64,000 nucleotides of DNA, taken from the NCBI RefSeq assembly GCF_004352845.1, contig NZ_SJRX01000003.1, forward strand, positions 186,001 to 250,000. The letters run 5' to 3'. Below are positions 44,386 through 55,400 of this stretch, piece by piece. The notes beneath the pieces are model-generated. The model did no database searches and was not told the origin of the DNA. It was given only the letters and a program-made list of their open reading frames with translations. Within the stretch, counting starts at the first letter, position 1, and each line of letters starts with the position of its first letter. The position numbers were made by a program, and so were the translations under genes. The DNA is from Luteimonas terricola (GTDB taxonomy: Bacteria > Pseudomonadota > Gammaproteobacteria > Xanthomonadales > Xanthomonadaceae).

Positions 44386-45738
44386 GTGACCACATTCCTC
44401 GGTTCAGTGTGGTGGATGATCGTCAGCCTCGGCGTGCTGGTGACCTTCCACGAGTTTGGTCATTACTGGGTGGCGCGCCGCAACGGCGTCAAGGTGCTGC
44501 GATTCTCGATCGGCTTCGGCAAGCCGCTGTGGACGCGCATGGGCCGCGACGGGACCGAGTACGTGATCGCCGCGCTGCCCCTGGGCGGCTACGTGCGCAT
44601 GCTCGACGAACGCGAGGGCGACGTGGCGGAGGCCGATCGCGATTCCGCCTTCAATCGCAAGTCGGTGTGGCAGCGCATCGCGATCGTGGCCGCCGGCCCG
44701 ATCGCCAACCTGCTGCTGTGCCTGGTCCTGCTGTGGGCGATGTTCGTGATCGGCCGGCCCGACTACCAGCCGGTGCTGGGGCAGGTGCAGGGCATCGCGG
44801 CGGAGTCCGGCCTGTCCCGCGGCGACACCCTGCTGGCGATCGGCGACCGCCCCACGCCGACCTGGAGCGAGGCCGCCATGGCCCTGACCACCGCGGCCCT
44901 GGACCGTGGCGACGTGGACGTGCGCCTGCGCACCGCCCAGGGCAACGAAGCCTCGCGGACGCTGCGCCTGTCCACGCTGCCGGTCGACGTCGACCAGCGG
45001 CGCCTGATTTCCGCCATCGGCATGATTCCCAGGGCCTTCGTGCTGCCCCCCGAGGTCGGCGCCGTGCGTGAAGACAGCGCCGCCTGGGGCGTACTGGCCG
45101 AAGGCGACCGCATCACCGCCATTGACGGCACCCGGGTGCATGTGTTCGCCGACATCGGGCCGTTGGTGCAGGAGCTGGGCGCGCAGGGCGGCGGCATGAT
45201 CGAGGTGGAGCGCGACAGCTCGCGCCTGGCCCTGGAAATCACGCCGCGGATGACCGAGGACGCCGGCCGCGAGCCGTTCTGGGCCCTGGGCATCGAACCC
45301 GACGCGTCGCAGGCCGCCGTGCACGACGCCACGCTTCGCCACGGCCCGCTGGCGGCGATCCCCGCCGCGGGCGCGGAAACCTGGCGACTTGCCCGCGATA
45401 CCGTGGGCATGGTCTGGCGCATGGTCAGCGGCCGCGCGTCGATGGAACACGTTTCCGGACCGATCACCATCGCCCGCTACGCCAATGCCTCGGCCGGCAT
45501 GGGGCCCGCCTGGTTCCTCAGCTTCCTCGCCCTGCTGTCCCTGAGCCTGGCGATCATCAACCTGCTGCCGATCCCGATCTTGGACGGCGGTCACCTGTTG
45601 TATTACCTTATCGAGTTGGTCAAGGGCAGCCCCTTGAGCGAGCAGGCGATGGTGGCCGGGCAATATGTCGGCCTGGCCATGCTTGCGGGCCTGATGGGCC
45701 TGGCGTTCTACAACGACATCCTGCAACTGGTGCGCTGA
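44386..45738 (+). CDS. rseP: Site-2 intramembrane zinc protease RseP
   Basis: Cleaves RseA to release sigma-E in envelope stress and clears signal peptides. 450 aa. Zinc motif HEFGH (residues 22-26) in the first transmembrane helix, two PDZ domains between about 110 and 290, and the LPIPILDGGHLL motif with the third zinc ligand Asp. GTG start at 44386 with GAGGAG upstream; the ATG at 44381 is in another frame. Lies 10 bp after dxr and before bamA, the classic order. Confidence 0.96.
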   Translation: MTTFLGSVWWMIVSLGVLVTFHEFGHYWVARRNGVKVLRFSIGFGKPLWTRMGRDGTEYVIAALPLGGYVRMLDEREGDVAEADRDSAFNRKSVWQRIAIVAAGPIANLLLCLVLLWAMFVIGRPDYQPVLGQVQGIAAESGLSRGDTLLAIGDRPTPTWSEAAMALTTAALDRGDVDVRLRTAQGNEASRTLRLSTLPVDVDQRRLISAIGMIPRAFVLPPEVGAVREDSAAWGVLAEGDRITAIDGTRVHVFADIGPLVQELGAQGGGMIEVERDSSRLALEITPRMTEDAGREPFWALGIEPDASQAAVHDATLRHGPLAAIPAAGAETWRLARDTVGMVWRMVSGRASMEHVSGPITIARYANASAGMGPAWFLSFLALLSLSLAIINLLPIPILDGGHLLYYLIELVKGSPLSEQAMVAGQYVGLAMLAGLMGLAFYNDILQLVR

Positions 45739-45805
45739 TGCCCGCATGCACGACCGCCGAGCCCATCGCCCCAACCCCACGCAACGCCAGACCCGGACGC
45801 CATTG

Positions 45806-48292
45806 ATGACGCGATTCCCCAACCGCCGCCTGCTTGCCATCGCCCTTGCCTCGACGCTTGCCGCGCCGGCCTGGGCCCAGCAGCCGGTCGACCCCCAGGC
45901 CGCCTTCGGCTTCCCGGCCCCGCCAGCCGACACGCCGGCACCGGCAACGGCACCGGTGCCCGCACCCAGTGCCTTCACGGTCTCCGACATCCGCGTGGAC
46001 GGCCTGCAGCGCATCGGCGCCGGCACCGTATTCACCTACCTGCCGATCGAGCGCGGCGACACCGTCGACTCCGGGCGCGTGGGCGACGCCATCCGCGCCC
46101 TGTACGACACCGGCTTCTTCGAAGACGTCCGTATCGGCCGCCAGGGCGACATCCTGGTGGTCGAAGTCACCGAACGCCCGGCGATCAACAAGCTCACGCT
46201 GACCGGCAACAAGGACATCAAGACCGAGGACCTGCTGAAGGGGCTGCGCGACATCGGGCTGGCCGAAGGCGAGACCTTCGACCGCCTGGCATTGGACCGC
46301 GTCACCCAGGAACTCACCCGGCAGTACAACAACCGCGGCAAGTACAACGTCGTCATCGAGCCCACGGTGTCGCCGCTCGACCGCAACCGCGTGGACGTCA
46401 CGATCAAGGTCGACGAGGGCAAGGCGGCGCGCATCCGCCACATCAACCTGATCGGCAACGATGCCTTCGACGACGAGACCCTGACCGATTCCTGGGAGTC
46501 CGGCGAGAGCAACTGGCTGAGCTGGTACCGCCGCGACGACCAGTATTCGCGCGAGAAGCTCGAGGGCGATCGCGAGAAGCTGCGCAACTTCTACCTCGAC
46601 CGCGGCTACATCGACTTCACCGAGGACAACATCCAGGTCGCGATCAGCCCCGACAAGCGCGACATGTACATCACCGCCGGCCTCATCGAGGGCGAGGTGT
46701 ACACCGTGTCCAGCGTCGAGGTCACCGGCGACACGGTGCTGCCCAAGGAGGACATCGAGCGCCTGGTGTTCCTCAAGCCCGAGATGACCTTCTCGCGCGC
46801 GCTGCTGGAGTTCAGTTCAGACCAGATCGCGGCCACCCTGAGCAACATCGGCTACGCCTTCGCCCAGGTCAACGTGATCCCCGAGGTCGACCGCGAGAAC
46901 CGCACGGTTGCGATCAACCTGCAGGTCGATCCGGGCCCGCGCGTCACCGTGCGCCGCGTCGTGTTCAAGGGCAATGCCCGCACCGCCGACGAGGTCCTGC
47001 GCCGCGAGATGCGCCAGTTCGAAGGCGCCTGGTACTCGCAGGCGGCGATCGACCGCTCCAAGGTGCGCCTGCAGCGCCTGGGCTTCTTCGAGTCCGGCAG
47101 CGTCAACGTCGAGAGCAGGCCGGTACCCGGCAGCAACGACCTGGTCGACGTCGAGTTCAGCGTCACCGAGACCACGTCGGGCAGCTTCATGTTCGGCGTC
47201 GGCTACTCGCAGCTGAGCGGCATGACCACCTCGGTGCAGCTGTCGCAGAACAACTTCCTCGGCAGCGGCAACCGCGTCTCCGTCGAGGCCCAGCGCAACG
47301 TCTACCTGCAGCGCTACTCGTTCTCGTACATGAACCCGTATTTCAGCGACAACGGCCTGTCGCTGGGCTACAACCTGTGGTGGCGCGAATTCGACAACTC
47401 CGAGTTCAACACCGCCCAGTACTCCTCGACCAGCCGCGCCGCGCAGATGGTGCTGGGCATCCCGATCACCGAGCACGACACGGTCTCGGCCATGGTCGGC
47501 ATCGACAGCAACCAGATCTTCGCCTGGCGCGGCAGCTCGCCGCAGTCGATCGTCGACTACATCGACGTCATCGGCCAGCGCACCTTCCACGCCTGGCGCG
47601 CCGAGGTGGGCTGGGCGCGCGACACCCGCAACGACTTCCTGCAGCCGACCCGCGGAACCCTGCAGCGGGTCACGGCCGAAGTCTCCCTGCCCGGCTCCAC
47701 CGCCGAGTACTACAAGCTCAACTACGAGTTCTCGAAGTACTGGCCGATCTCCCGCGCCCTGGTGCTCAACACCCGGCTCGAGCTCGGCTATGGCGACAGC
47801 TACGGCGACGCGCGCTACGGCACCGTCTACGACCCCTACATCCCCGCGGACGAGGACGCGCCACCGACAGGCGATCCGGTGCCACGCGAAGCCGTCGCCG
47901 ACGGCCTGCCGTTCTTCGAGAACTTCTACGCCGGCGGCGCGCGCTCGGTGCGCGGCTTCCGCGACAACACCCTGGGCCCGCGCGAGTCGGCCTGGAACAG
48001 TCCTTACATGCAGGTCATCGGCGGCGCGGTCAAGACCGTCGGTTCGCTGGAGATGTTCTTCCCCACCCTGTTCGACTCGCCGGCCGCGCGCGTCTCGGCC
48101 TTCGTCGATTTCGGCAACGTGTTCAAGGACGTCGACGCATTCGATGCCGGCGAACTCCGCGCATCAGCCGGCGTGGCCTTGATGTGGCGGGCGCCGGTCG
48201 GCCCGATCTCGATCAGCTACGCCATGCCGCTGCGCGACGAGGAAGGCGACGAGCTCGAACGCCTGCAGTTCACCTTCGGCGGCGCGTTCTAG
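45806..48292 (+). CDS. bamA: Outer membrane protein assembly factor BamA
   Basis: Central component of the BAM complex that inserts beta-barrel proteins. 828 aa: signal peptide (1-24), a Pro/Ala-rich linker, five POTRA domains from about residue 50 to 450 (first: FTVSDIRVDGLQRIGAGTVF) and a 16-stranded Omp85 barrel with the conserved GGARSVRGFRDNTLGPRES (VRGF lid-loop motif). It ends in Phe as outer-membrane proteins do. The ATG at 45806 fits the signal peptide. skp does not follow; lpxD starts 18 bp later. Confidence 0.97.
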   Translation: MTRFPNRRLLAIALASTLAAPAWAQQPVDPQAAFGFPAPPADTPAPATAPVPAPSAFTVSDIRVDGLQRIGAGTVFTYLPIERGDTVDSGRVGDAIRALYDTGFFEDVRIGRQGDILVVEVTERPAINKLTLTGNKDIKTEDLLKGLRDIGLAEGETFDRLALDRVTQELTRQYNNRGKYNVVIEPTVSPLDRNRVDVTIKVDEGKAARIRHINLIGNDAFDDETLTDSWESGESNWLSWYRRDDQYSREKLEGDREKLRNFYLDRGYIDFTEDNIQVAISPDKRDMYITAGLIEGEVYTVSSVEVTGDTVLPKEDIERLVFLKPEMTFSRALLEFSSDQIAATLSNIGYAFAQVNVIPEVDRENRTVAINLQVDPGPRVTVRRVVFKGNARTADEVLRREMRQFEGAWYSQAAIDRSKVRLQRLGFFESGSVNVESRPVPGSNDLVDVEFSVTETTSGSFMFGVGYSQLSGMTTSVQLSQNNFLGSGNRVSVEAQRNVYLQRYSFSYMNPYFSDNGLSLGYNLWWREFDNSEFNTAQYSSTSRAAQMVLGIPITEHDTVSAMVGIDSNQIFAWRGSSPQSIVDYIDVIGQRTFHAWRAEVGWARDTRNDFLQPTRGTLQRVTAEVSLPGSTAEYYKLNYEFSKYWPISRALVLNTRLELGYGDSYGDARYGTVYDPYIPADEDAPPTGDPVPREAVADGLPFFENFYAGGARSVRGFRDNTLGPRESAWNSPYMQVIGGAVKTVGSLEMFFPTLFDSPAARVSAFVDFGNVFKDVDAFDAGELRASAGVALMWRAPVGPISISYAMPLRDEEGDELERLQFTFGGAF

Positions 48293-48310
48293 CCGCCGCG
48301 GGGAGGAGCG

Positions 48311-49333
48311 ATGGAGTCCAGCACGCATACGGCGGCGGCCCTGGCCGAACGCTTCGGCCTTGTGCTGCGCGGTGACGGCGCAGCCGAAATCGACGCCGTC
48401 GCCACGCTCGCCGGCGCCGGTCCGCGGCAGCTTTCGTTCCTGTCCAACCCGCGCTACCGCGGCCAGCTGGCCGGTTCGGCGGCCGGCATCGTTGTGGTGC
48501 GGGAAGACGATGCCGCAGGGCTCGACCGCACCCTGCTGGTGGCGCGCGATCCCTACGTCGCGTTCGCGCAGATCGCGGCGCTGTTCGATCCGCCACCGGT
48601 GGCCAACCCCGGCGTGCATCCCTCGGCCGTGGTCGACGCCGGCGCCGAGGTCGATGCAAGGGCCGAAGTCGGCCCGCTGGCGGTGATCGGCGCGCGCTCG
48701 CGCATCGCTGCGGGCGCAATCGTGGGGCCGGGTTGCGTCATCGGCGAGGACTGCGTGGTGGGTGCTGGCAGCCGCCTGGTCGCGCGCGTCACCCTGGTGC
48801 GCCGCGTGCGCCTGGGCGATCGCGTTCTGATCCACCCCGGCGCGGTGCTCGGCGCCGACGGCTTCGGCCTGGCGATGGATGCCGGGCGCTGGATCAAGGT
48901 TCCGCAGCAAGGCGGTGTCGCAATAGGCGACGACTGCGAGATCGGCGCCAACACCACCATCGACCGCGGCGCCATCGAGGACACCGTGCTCGAAGAGGAC
49001 GTGCGCCTGGACAACCAGATCCAGGTCGGCCACAACGTCCGCATCGGCGCGCACACCGCGATGGCCGGCTGCGTCGCCGTCGCCGGCAGCGCCGTGATCG
49101 GCCGCTATTGCCTGATCGGCGGCGCCGCGGGCATCGTCGGCCATATCACGATCTGCGATCGCGTCGTCATCCAGGCGATGTCGCTGGTCACCAGTTCGAT
49201 CGATGTCCCCGGGGAGTACTCTTCGGGCACGCCGTTGATGGATGCCCGGAGCTGGCGCAGGAGCGCGGCCCGGTTCAGGCAACTCGATGCGCTCGCCCGC
49301 CAGGTGCAGGCGCTCGACAAGGAGAAGACATGA
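48311..49333 (+). CDS. lpxD: UDP-3-O-(3-hydroxyacyl)glucosamine N-acyltransferase
   Basis: Third acylation step of lipid A synthesis. 340 aa: N-terminal uridine-binding domain (LSFLSNPRYRGQL), a left-handed beta helix of hexapeptide repeats, and the catalytic His in DNQIQVGHNVRIG. C-terminal helix ends [10 protein letters not shown]. Overlaps fabZ by 4 bp. Confidence 0.96.
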   Translation: MESSTHTAAALAERFGLVLRGDGAAEIDAVATLAGAGPRQLSFLSNPRYRGQLAGSAAGIVVVREDDAAGLDRTLLVARDPYVAFAQIAALFDPPPVANPGVHPSAVVDAGAEVDARAEVGPLAVIGARSRIAAGAIVGPGCVIGEDCVVGAGSRLVARVTLVRRVRLGDRVLIHPGAVLGADGFGLAMDAGRWIKVPQQGGVAIGDDCEIGANTTIDRGAIEDTVLEEDVRLDNQIQVGHNVRIGAHTAMAGCVAVAGSAVIGRYCLIGGAAGIVGHITICDRVVIQAMSLVTSSIDVPGEYSSGTPLMDARSWRRSAARFRQLDALARQVQALDKEKT

Positions 49334-49794
49334 CCGCCGGCAAGTTCACGTTCCCCATCAGCGTCGAGGGCATCCGCAGGATGCTGCCGCACCGCTACCC
49401 GTTCCTGCTGCTCGACCGCGTGGTCGAGTACGACGGCGACGGCAAGCGCGTGCTCGCGTACAAGAACGTGACCGCCAACGAGGCCTATTTCCAGGGCCAC
49501 TTCCCCGACCGCCCGGTGATGCCGGGCGTGCTGGTGATCGAAGCCATGGCCCAGGCCGGCGGCGTGCTGACCCAGCTTTCGCGTGGCGGCGCCACGCCCG
49601 GCACCCGCCTGTCCTACCTGGTCAAGGTCGACAACGCGCGCTTCGCGAACATGGTGGTACCGGGCGACCGCCTCGACATCGAGGTCACGATCAAGCGCCT
49701 GATCCGCAACATGACCCTGTACTGCGGCCTCGCCAGCGTCGACGGCGCCCAGGTGGCCAGCGCCGACATCCTCTGCGCCGAGGTCGATGCCTGA
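49330..49794 (+). CDS. fabZ: 3-hydroxyacyl-ACP dehydratase
   Basis: Hot-dog-fold dehydratase of fatty acid elongation; competes with lpxA for 3-hydroxyacyl-ACP. 154 aa. Catalytic His in [20 protein letters not shown] and Glu in the same helix, with [13 protein letters not shown] at the start. ATG overlaps the lpxD stop and the end overlaps lpxA by 8 bp. Confidence 0.97.
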   Translation: MTAGKFTFPISVEGIRRMLPHRYPFLLLDRVVEYDGDGKRVLAYKNVTANEAYFQGHFPDRPVMPGVLVIEAMAQAGGVLTQLSRGGATPGTRLSYLVKVDNARFANMVVPGDRLDIEVTIKRLIRNMTLYCGLASVDGAQVASADILCAEVDA

Positions 49795-50581
49795 CGTGGG
49801 CGCCGCGGCGATCCACGCCACCGCGGCCGTCGACCCGACGGCGACCATCGGCGACGGCGCCAGCATCGGAGCGTTCACCGTCATCGGCGCCGGGGTCGAG
49901 ATCGGCGCCGGCACGCGCATCGGCCCGCACTGCAGCGTCCTGGGCCCGACCCGCATCGGCCGCGACAACCACGTCCATGGCCACGCCGCGATCGGCGGCG
50001 AGCCGCAGGACAAGAAGTTCCGCGGCGAAGCGGTGCGCCTGGAGATCGGCGACCGCAACGTCATCCGCGAGTTCACCACCATCAACCGCGGTACCGGCGA
50101 CGGCGGTGGCGTGACCCGCATCGGCAACGACAACTGGATGCTGGCCTACACCCACGTGGCCCACGATTGCATCGTTGGCGACCACTGCATCTTTTCCAAC
50201 AACGCGACGCTTGCGGGCCACGTCGTGGTGGGGGACCACGTGATCCTGAGCGGCTTCGCCGGGATCCACCAGTTCTGCCGCGTCGGCGACCACGCCTTCA
50301 TCGGCATGGGCGCGTTCGTCAACGGCGACGTGCCGCCGTTCCTGATGGTGGCGCAGGACGGCTACGGCCGGCCGCGCGGCATCAACGCCGAAGGCCTGAA
50401 GCGCCGGGGCTTCGAGCCCGACCGGATCGCCGCGATCCGCCGCGCCTACCGCACGGTATACATGTCCGGCGAGACGCTGGAAGACGCGCGCACGAAACTG
50501 GCGGACCTGGCGTCGGGCAGCGAGGACGTGCGGCGGATGCTCGACTTCATCGAGGGCGGCGACCGGCCGCTGCTGCGGTGA
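49787..50581 (+). CDS. lpxA: UDP-N-acetylglucosamine O-acyltransferase
   Basis: First enzyme of lipid A synthesis. 264 aa, hexapeptide-repeat beta helix from residue ~6 ([20 protein letters not shown]), catalytic His in [13 protein letters not shown], and the C-terminal helical part [20 protein letters not shown]. Family length. Overlaps both neighbours. Confidence 0.97.
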   Translation: MPDVGAAAIHATAAVDPTATIGDGASIGAFTVIGAGVEIGAGTRIGPHCSVLGPTRIGRDNHVHGHAAIGGEPQDKKFRGEAVRLEIGDRNVIREFTTINRGTGDGGGVTRIGNDNWMLAYTHVAHDCIVGDHCIFSNNATLAGHVVVGDHVILSGFAGIHQFCRVGDHAFIGMGAFVNGDVPPFLMVAQDGYGRPRGINAEGLKRRGFEPDRIAAIRRAYRTVYMSGETLEDARTKLADLASGSEDVRRMLDFIEGGDRPLLR

Positions 50582-51774
50582 ACGCCGCCGGACCGCGCTT
50601 CGCGCTGGTCGCCGGCGAGGCCTCCGGCGACCTGTTGGGCGCCGACCTCGTCGAACGCCTGCGCGAACGCTTCCCCGACGCGGAATTCGCAGGCGTCGGC
50701 GGCGACGCGATGCGCGCTGCCGGCATGGAGACCTGGCACGACGCCGGCGAGCTTGCGGTGATGGGCCTGTCCGAAGTGCTGTCCCACCTGCCGCGCCTGC
50801 TGCGCCTGCGCCGTGGCCTGCGTCGCCGCATATTGGACTGGAAGCCCGACGTCTTCATCGGCATCGACGCGCCCGACTTCAACCTCGGCCTGGAGCGCCA
50901 GCTCAAGGCCCGCCGCGTGTGCACCGTGCACTACGTCAGCCCGTCGGTCTGGGCCTGGCGGCAGGGGCGCGCGGCGAAGATCGGGCGCAGCGCCGACCGC
51001 GTGCTCTGCCTGTTCCCGATGGAGCCGCCGATCTACGCCCGCCACGGCGTCGACGCACGCTTCGTCGGCCACCCCATGGCCGATGCCATGCCGCTCAACC
51101 CGGACCGCCGTGGCGCCCGTGCGACGCTGGGCGTCGACCAGGATGCGCCGGTGCTCGCGGTGCTTCCGGGGTCCCGCCTGGGCGAGATCGAGCGCCTGGG
51201 GCCGACGTTCCTGCAGGCCGCGGCGCTGGTCGCCGAGCGCATCCCCGGCCTGCAGGTGCTGGTGCCCGCGGCCAATGCCGCCTGCCGCGACGCGCTGGCC
51301 GCGATGCTGCCTGCGCCCGGCGCGGCCGCGCCTCAGGTCCGGCTGCTCGACGGCTCGGCGCGCGCGGCGATGGTGGCGTCGGACGTGGTGCTGCTGGCTT
51401 CGGGCACGGCGACGCTCGAGGCGATGCTGGCCAAGCGCCCAATGGTGGTCGGCTACCGGATCTCGCCGACCACCCATGCCATCGTCAAGGGCCTGGGGAT
51501 GCTCAAGGTCGAGCGCTTCGCCCTGCCCAACGTGCTCGCCGGAGACACTATCGCGCCGGAGCTGATGCAGGACGACTGCACGCCGATGAAGCTGTCCGCG
51601 GCGGTGCTGGCCTGGTTCTCCGACCCCGTCGCGATGGAGGCGCTGGAGCCACGTTACCGCGAACTGCACATGCTCCTGCGCCGTGACGCATCGCGCGAGG
51701 CCGCGGCGGCCGTGGGCGAACTGCTCGATCCCCGCCACGTCGCGCTTGCCCGGAACGGGGAGGCTGCACCGTGA
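50578..51774 (+). CDS. lpxB: Lipid A disaccharide synthase
   Basis: Glycosyltransferase (GT19) joining UDP-diacylglucosamine and lipid X. 398 aa with [19 protein letters not shown], the membrane-associated region around [15 protein letters not shown] and [15 protein letters not shown], and the nucleotide-sugar site [22 protein letters not shown] start at 50578 lies within the lpxA stop (GTGA), giving coupling. The 3' end overlaps rnhB. Confidence 0.96.
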   Translation: MNAAGPRFALVAGEASGDLLGADLVERLRERFPDAEFAGVGGDAMRAAGMETWHDAGELAVMGLSEVLSHLPRLLRLRRGLRRRILDWKPDVFIGIDAPDFNLGLERQLKARRVCTVHYVSPSVWAWRQGRAAKIGRSADRVLCLFPMEPPIYARHGVDARFVGHPMADAMPLNPDRRGARATLGVDQDAPVLAVLPGSRLGEIERLGPTFLQAAALVAERIPGLQVLVPAANAACRDALAAMLPAPGAAAPQVRLLDGSARAAMVASDVVLLASGTATLEAMLAKRPMVVGYRISPTTHAIVKGLGMLKVERFALPNVLAGDTIAPELMQDDCTPMKLSAAVLAWFSDPVAMEALEPRYRELHMLLRRDASREAAAAVGELLDPRHVALARNGEAAP

Positions 51775-52451
51775 GGCAACGGCCGCCGCCCCCGGGGGTC
51801 CGGGTTCGCACCGCGCCCGCGGGGGCATCCTCCGCGACCGGACCGGGCTTCGTGGCCGGCGTCGACGAGGCCGGCCGCGGCCCCCTGGCCGGTCCCGTGG
51901 TGGTGGCCGCCGTGGTGTTCGACCCGTGCCGGCCCCGGATCAACGGCCTCGACGACTCCAAGGCGCTCACCGCGGCGCGGCGGGCCGGACTCTACGAGCG
52001 CATCGTCGAGCGCGCGCTGGCCTGGCACGTGGCCGTGATCGGGGTCGAGGAGATCGACCGCATCAACATCTACCACGCCACGATGCTCGGGATGCGCCAG
52101 GTGATCGAAGCCGTCGCGCACGTCGCCGGCACCGCGCGCATCGACGGCAACGCCATCCCGGCCGACCTGCCCTGCGCCGCCGAGGCGTGGGTGGGTGGCG
52201 ATGCCCGCGACCGCAGCATCATGGCGGCCTCCATCCTCGCCAAGGTCACGCGCGATCGCGCGATGATCGCCCTGCATGCGGAGTATCCGCGCTACGGCTT
52301 CGGCGGGCACAAGGGCTACGGCACGCCCGCGCACCTCGCCGCACTGCGCGCGCACGGACCCTGCCCGCAGCATCGCAGGAGCTTCGCGCCGGTGCGCGAC
52401 GCCGCGCCGACCGGACTGTCAAGCCTTGTTCGCGCGGGGGCTGGGACCTAA
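51771..52451 (+). CDS. rnhB: Ribonuclease HII
   Basis: Removes ribonucleotides and RNA of RNA-DNA hybrids. 226 aa, type 2 RNase H fold: [20 protein letters not shown] has the catalytic Asp and Glu, with the other Asp in ARIDGNAIP and the distal [23 protein letters not shown] start at 51771 overlaps the lpxB stop. The N-terminal ~25 residues (Pro/Arg-rich) precede the domain; no later start is convincing. Confidence 0.95.
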   Translation: MRQRPPPPGVRVRTAPAGASSATGPGFVAGVDEAGRGPLAGPVVVAAVVFDPCRPRINGLDDSKALTAARRAGLYERIVERALAWHVAVIGVEEIDRINIYHATMLGMRQVIEAVAHVAGTARIDGNAIPADLPCAAEAWVGGDARDRSIMAASILAKVTRDRAMIALHAEYPRYGFGGHKGYGTPAHLAALRAHGPCPQHRRSFAPVRDAAPTGLSSLVRAGAGT

Positions 52452-52479
52452 CCTGCATGGCTGCACCTGCGGTTCCGCG

Positions 52480-55400
52480 ATGTCCCGACGCTTCGTCCAC
52501 CTGACCCTCCACAGCGAGTACTCGCTCGCCGATTCGACGATCCGCATCCCGGACCTCGTCAATCGCTGCGTGGCCCTGGGCCAGCCCTCGGTGGCGGTGA
52601 CCGACCGCAACAACCTGTTTTCGCTGGTGAAGTTCTTCCGCGCCGCCGAAGGCGCCGGCATCAAGCCGATCGCCGGCGCTGACATCAGCGTGGCCGAAGG
52701 CAACGAGCCGCCCGCCACCCTCACCCTGCTCTGCCGCGACCATGCCGGTTACCTGTCGCTGTCGCGCCTGTTGACGCGCGCCTGGATGGAAGGCCAGCGG
52801 CACGATGGCGTGGTGGTACGCCCGGAGTGGCTGCGCGAAGTCCACGGCGGCCTGTTCGCCCTCGCCGGACGCCAGTCACCGGCCGGCCGGCTGGTCGCGG
52901 CCGGTCGCCACGACCAGGCCGAGGCCTGGCTGCGCGACTGGCGCGGCGTGTTCGACGACGGCCTGCACCTGGCCCTGGCGCGCTGCGGCTTCGCCGACGA
53001 GGTGGCGTTCAACGACTTCGCGCTGCAGGCGTCCTCGCTGTGCTCGGTGCCGGTGGTGGCCGGCAACGAGGTGCGCTTCATCGACCGCGGCGGCTTCGAC
53101 GCGCACGAGGCGCGGGCCTGCATCGCCTCGGGCCGCGTGCTCGACGACCCCCGCCGCCCGCGCGACTACACCGCCGAGCAATACCTGAAGTCCGGCCAGG
53201 AGATGGCGGAGCTCTTCGCCGACGTGCCCGACGCGCTCGACAACGCCGTCGCGCTCGCCCAGCGCTGCAACCTCGAGCTGCGCCTGGGCACCTACCACCT
53301 GCCGGCCTTCCCGGTGCCGTCCGAGCACACCCTGGACTCGTGGATCCGCAGCGAGGCCCGCGACGGACTCGCGCGCCGGCTCGAGCACGCGCCGCTTGCC
53401 GAGGGCCACGACCGTGCCAGCTACGCCGCGCGCCTGGACACCGAGCTCGACGTCATCGTCGGGATGGGCTTCCCCGGCTACTTCCTGATCGTGGCCGACT
53501 TCATCAACTGGGCGAAGGACCATGGCATCCCGGTCGGCCCGGGCCGCGGCTCCGGCGCGGGTTCGCTGGTGGCCTGGGCGCTGGGCATCACCGACCTCGA
53601 TCCCCTGCCCTACGACCTGCTGTTCGAGCGCTTCCTCAACCCCGAACGCGTGTCGATGCCCGACTTCGACATCGACTTCTGCATGGACCGCCGCGACGAG
53701 GTGATCGACTACGTCGCCGCCAAGTACGGCCGCGACCGCGTCAGCCAGATCATCACCTACGGCACCATGGCCGCGAAGGCCGTGCTGCGCGACGCCGGCC
53801 GCGCGCTGGGCTATCCCTTCGGCCTGGTCGACGGCATCGCCAAGCTGGTGCCGATGACCCTGGGCGTGTCGCTGGAAGACGCGCTGGGGCGCACCGAAAA
53901 GGCGCGCAAGGACGACGCCTGGCGCTCGGACGAGCTGATCGCGCGCTACCACGACGAGGACGACGTCCGCGACCTGATCGACCTCGCCCTGCAGCTCGAG
54001 GACCTCACCCGCAACGCCGGCAAGCACGCCGGCGGCGTGGTGATCGCGCCCACGCCGCTGAGCGATTTCTGCCCGCTGTTCGCCGAACACGACGGCGAAG
54101 GCGGCGGCCGCAACCCGGTGACGCAGTTCGACAAGGACGACGTCGAAGCGGTCGGCCTGGTGAAATTCGACTTCCTCGGCCTGCGCACGCTCACGATCAT
54201 CGACTGGGCGGTGAAGGCGATCAACAAGCGCCTGGCAGGCTCCACCGGCGAAGCCACCCCCTTGCACGGCAAAGCGGGAGAAGAAGGGTCGCACGGACTC
54301 GAGATCTCCAAGTTGCCCTTGGACGACGTCGCCACCTACGAGCTCTTTGCGCGCGGCAGCACCGTCGCGGTGTTCCAGTTCGAATCCCGCGGCATGCGCG
54401 AGCTGCTCAAGCGCGCGAAGCCGGACCGGTTCGACGACCTGATCGCGCTGGTGTCGCTGTACCGGCCGGGACCGATGGACCTGATCCCGGACTTCATCGA
54501 GCGCAAGCACGGACGCGCCGAGGTCGAGTACCCGCACAAGCTCCTGGAGCCCGTGCTGGCGCCCACCTACGGCGTGGTCGTGTACCAGGAACAGGTCATG
54601 CAGACCGCGCAGATCCTGGCGGGCTACTCGCTCGGCGGCGCCGACCTGCTGCGCCGTGCGATGGGCAAGAAGAAGGTCGAAGAGATGGCGCGCGAGCGCG
54701 CCAAGTTCGAGGCCGGCGCGCTCGAGACCCATGGCATCGAACCGAAGCTCGCCGGCCCGATCTTCGACCTGCTGGAAAAGTTCGCCGGCTACGGCTTCAA
54801 CAAGTCGCACGCGGCCGCCTATGCACTGGTGTCCTACCAGACCGCCTGGCTGAAGGCGCATTACCCGGCCGAGTTCATGGCCGCGGTGCTGTCGAGCGAC
54901 ATGGACAGCACCGACAAGGTGGTCGGCTTCCTGGCCGAGGCGCGCGAGCTCGGACTGGAGATGCTGCTGCCGGACGTGAACCATTCGGCGTACATGTTCG
55001 AGGCCATCGACGCGCGCACGCTGCGCTACGGCCTGGGCGCGGTGAAGGGCGTGGGCCATGGCGCCTGCGACGCGATCGCGGACGAGCGCGGGCGCAACGG
55101 TCCCTACGTCGACCTGCTCGATTTCTGCCGCCGCAACGAGGCCGCGCGCCTGAACCGGCGCACCCTCGAGGCCCTGGTCAACGCCGGCGCCCTCGACGCC
55201 CTCGGCCCGAACCGCGCCTCGCTGATGCTGCAGCTGCCGGAAGTGCTGAAGGCCACCGAGCAGCTGGCGCGCGAGCGCGAGGCCGGGCAGACATCGCTGT
55301 TCGGCGGCTTCGCCGAGCCCGCGGCCGCGGCGGCGCAGATCACCCTGCCCGAGGTTCCGGAATGGCCGCTGGCGCAGAAGCTCGCCGGCGAACGCGACAC

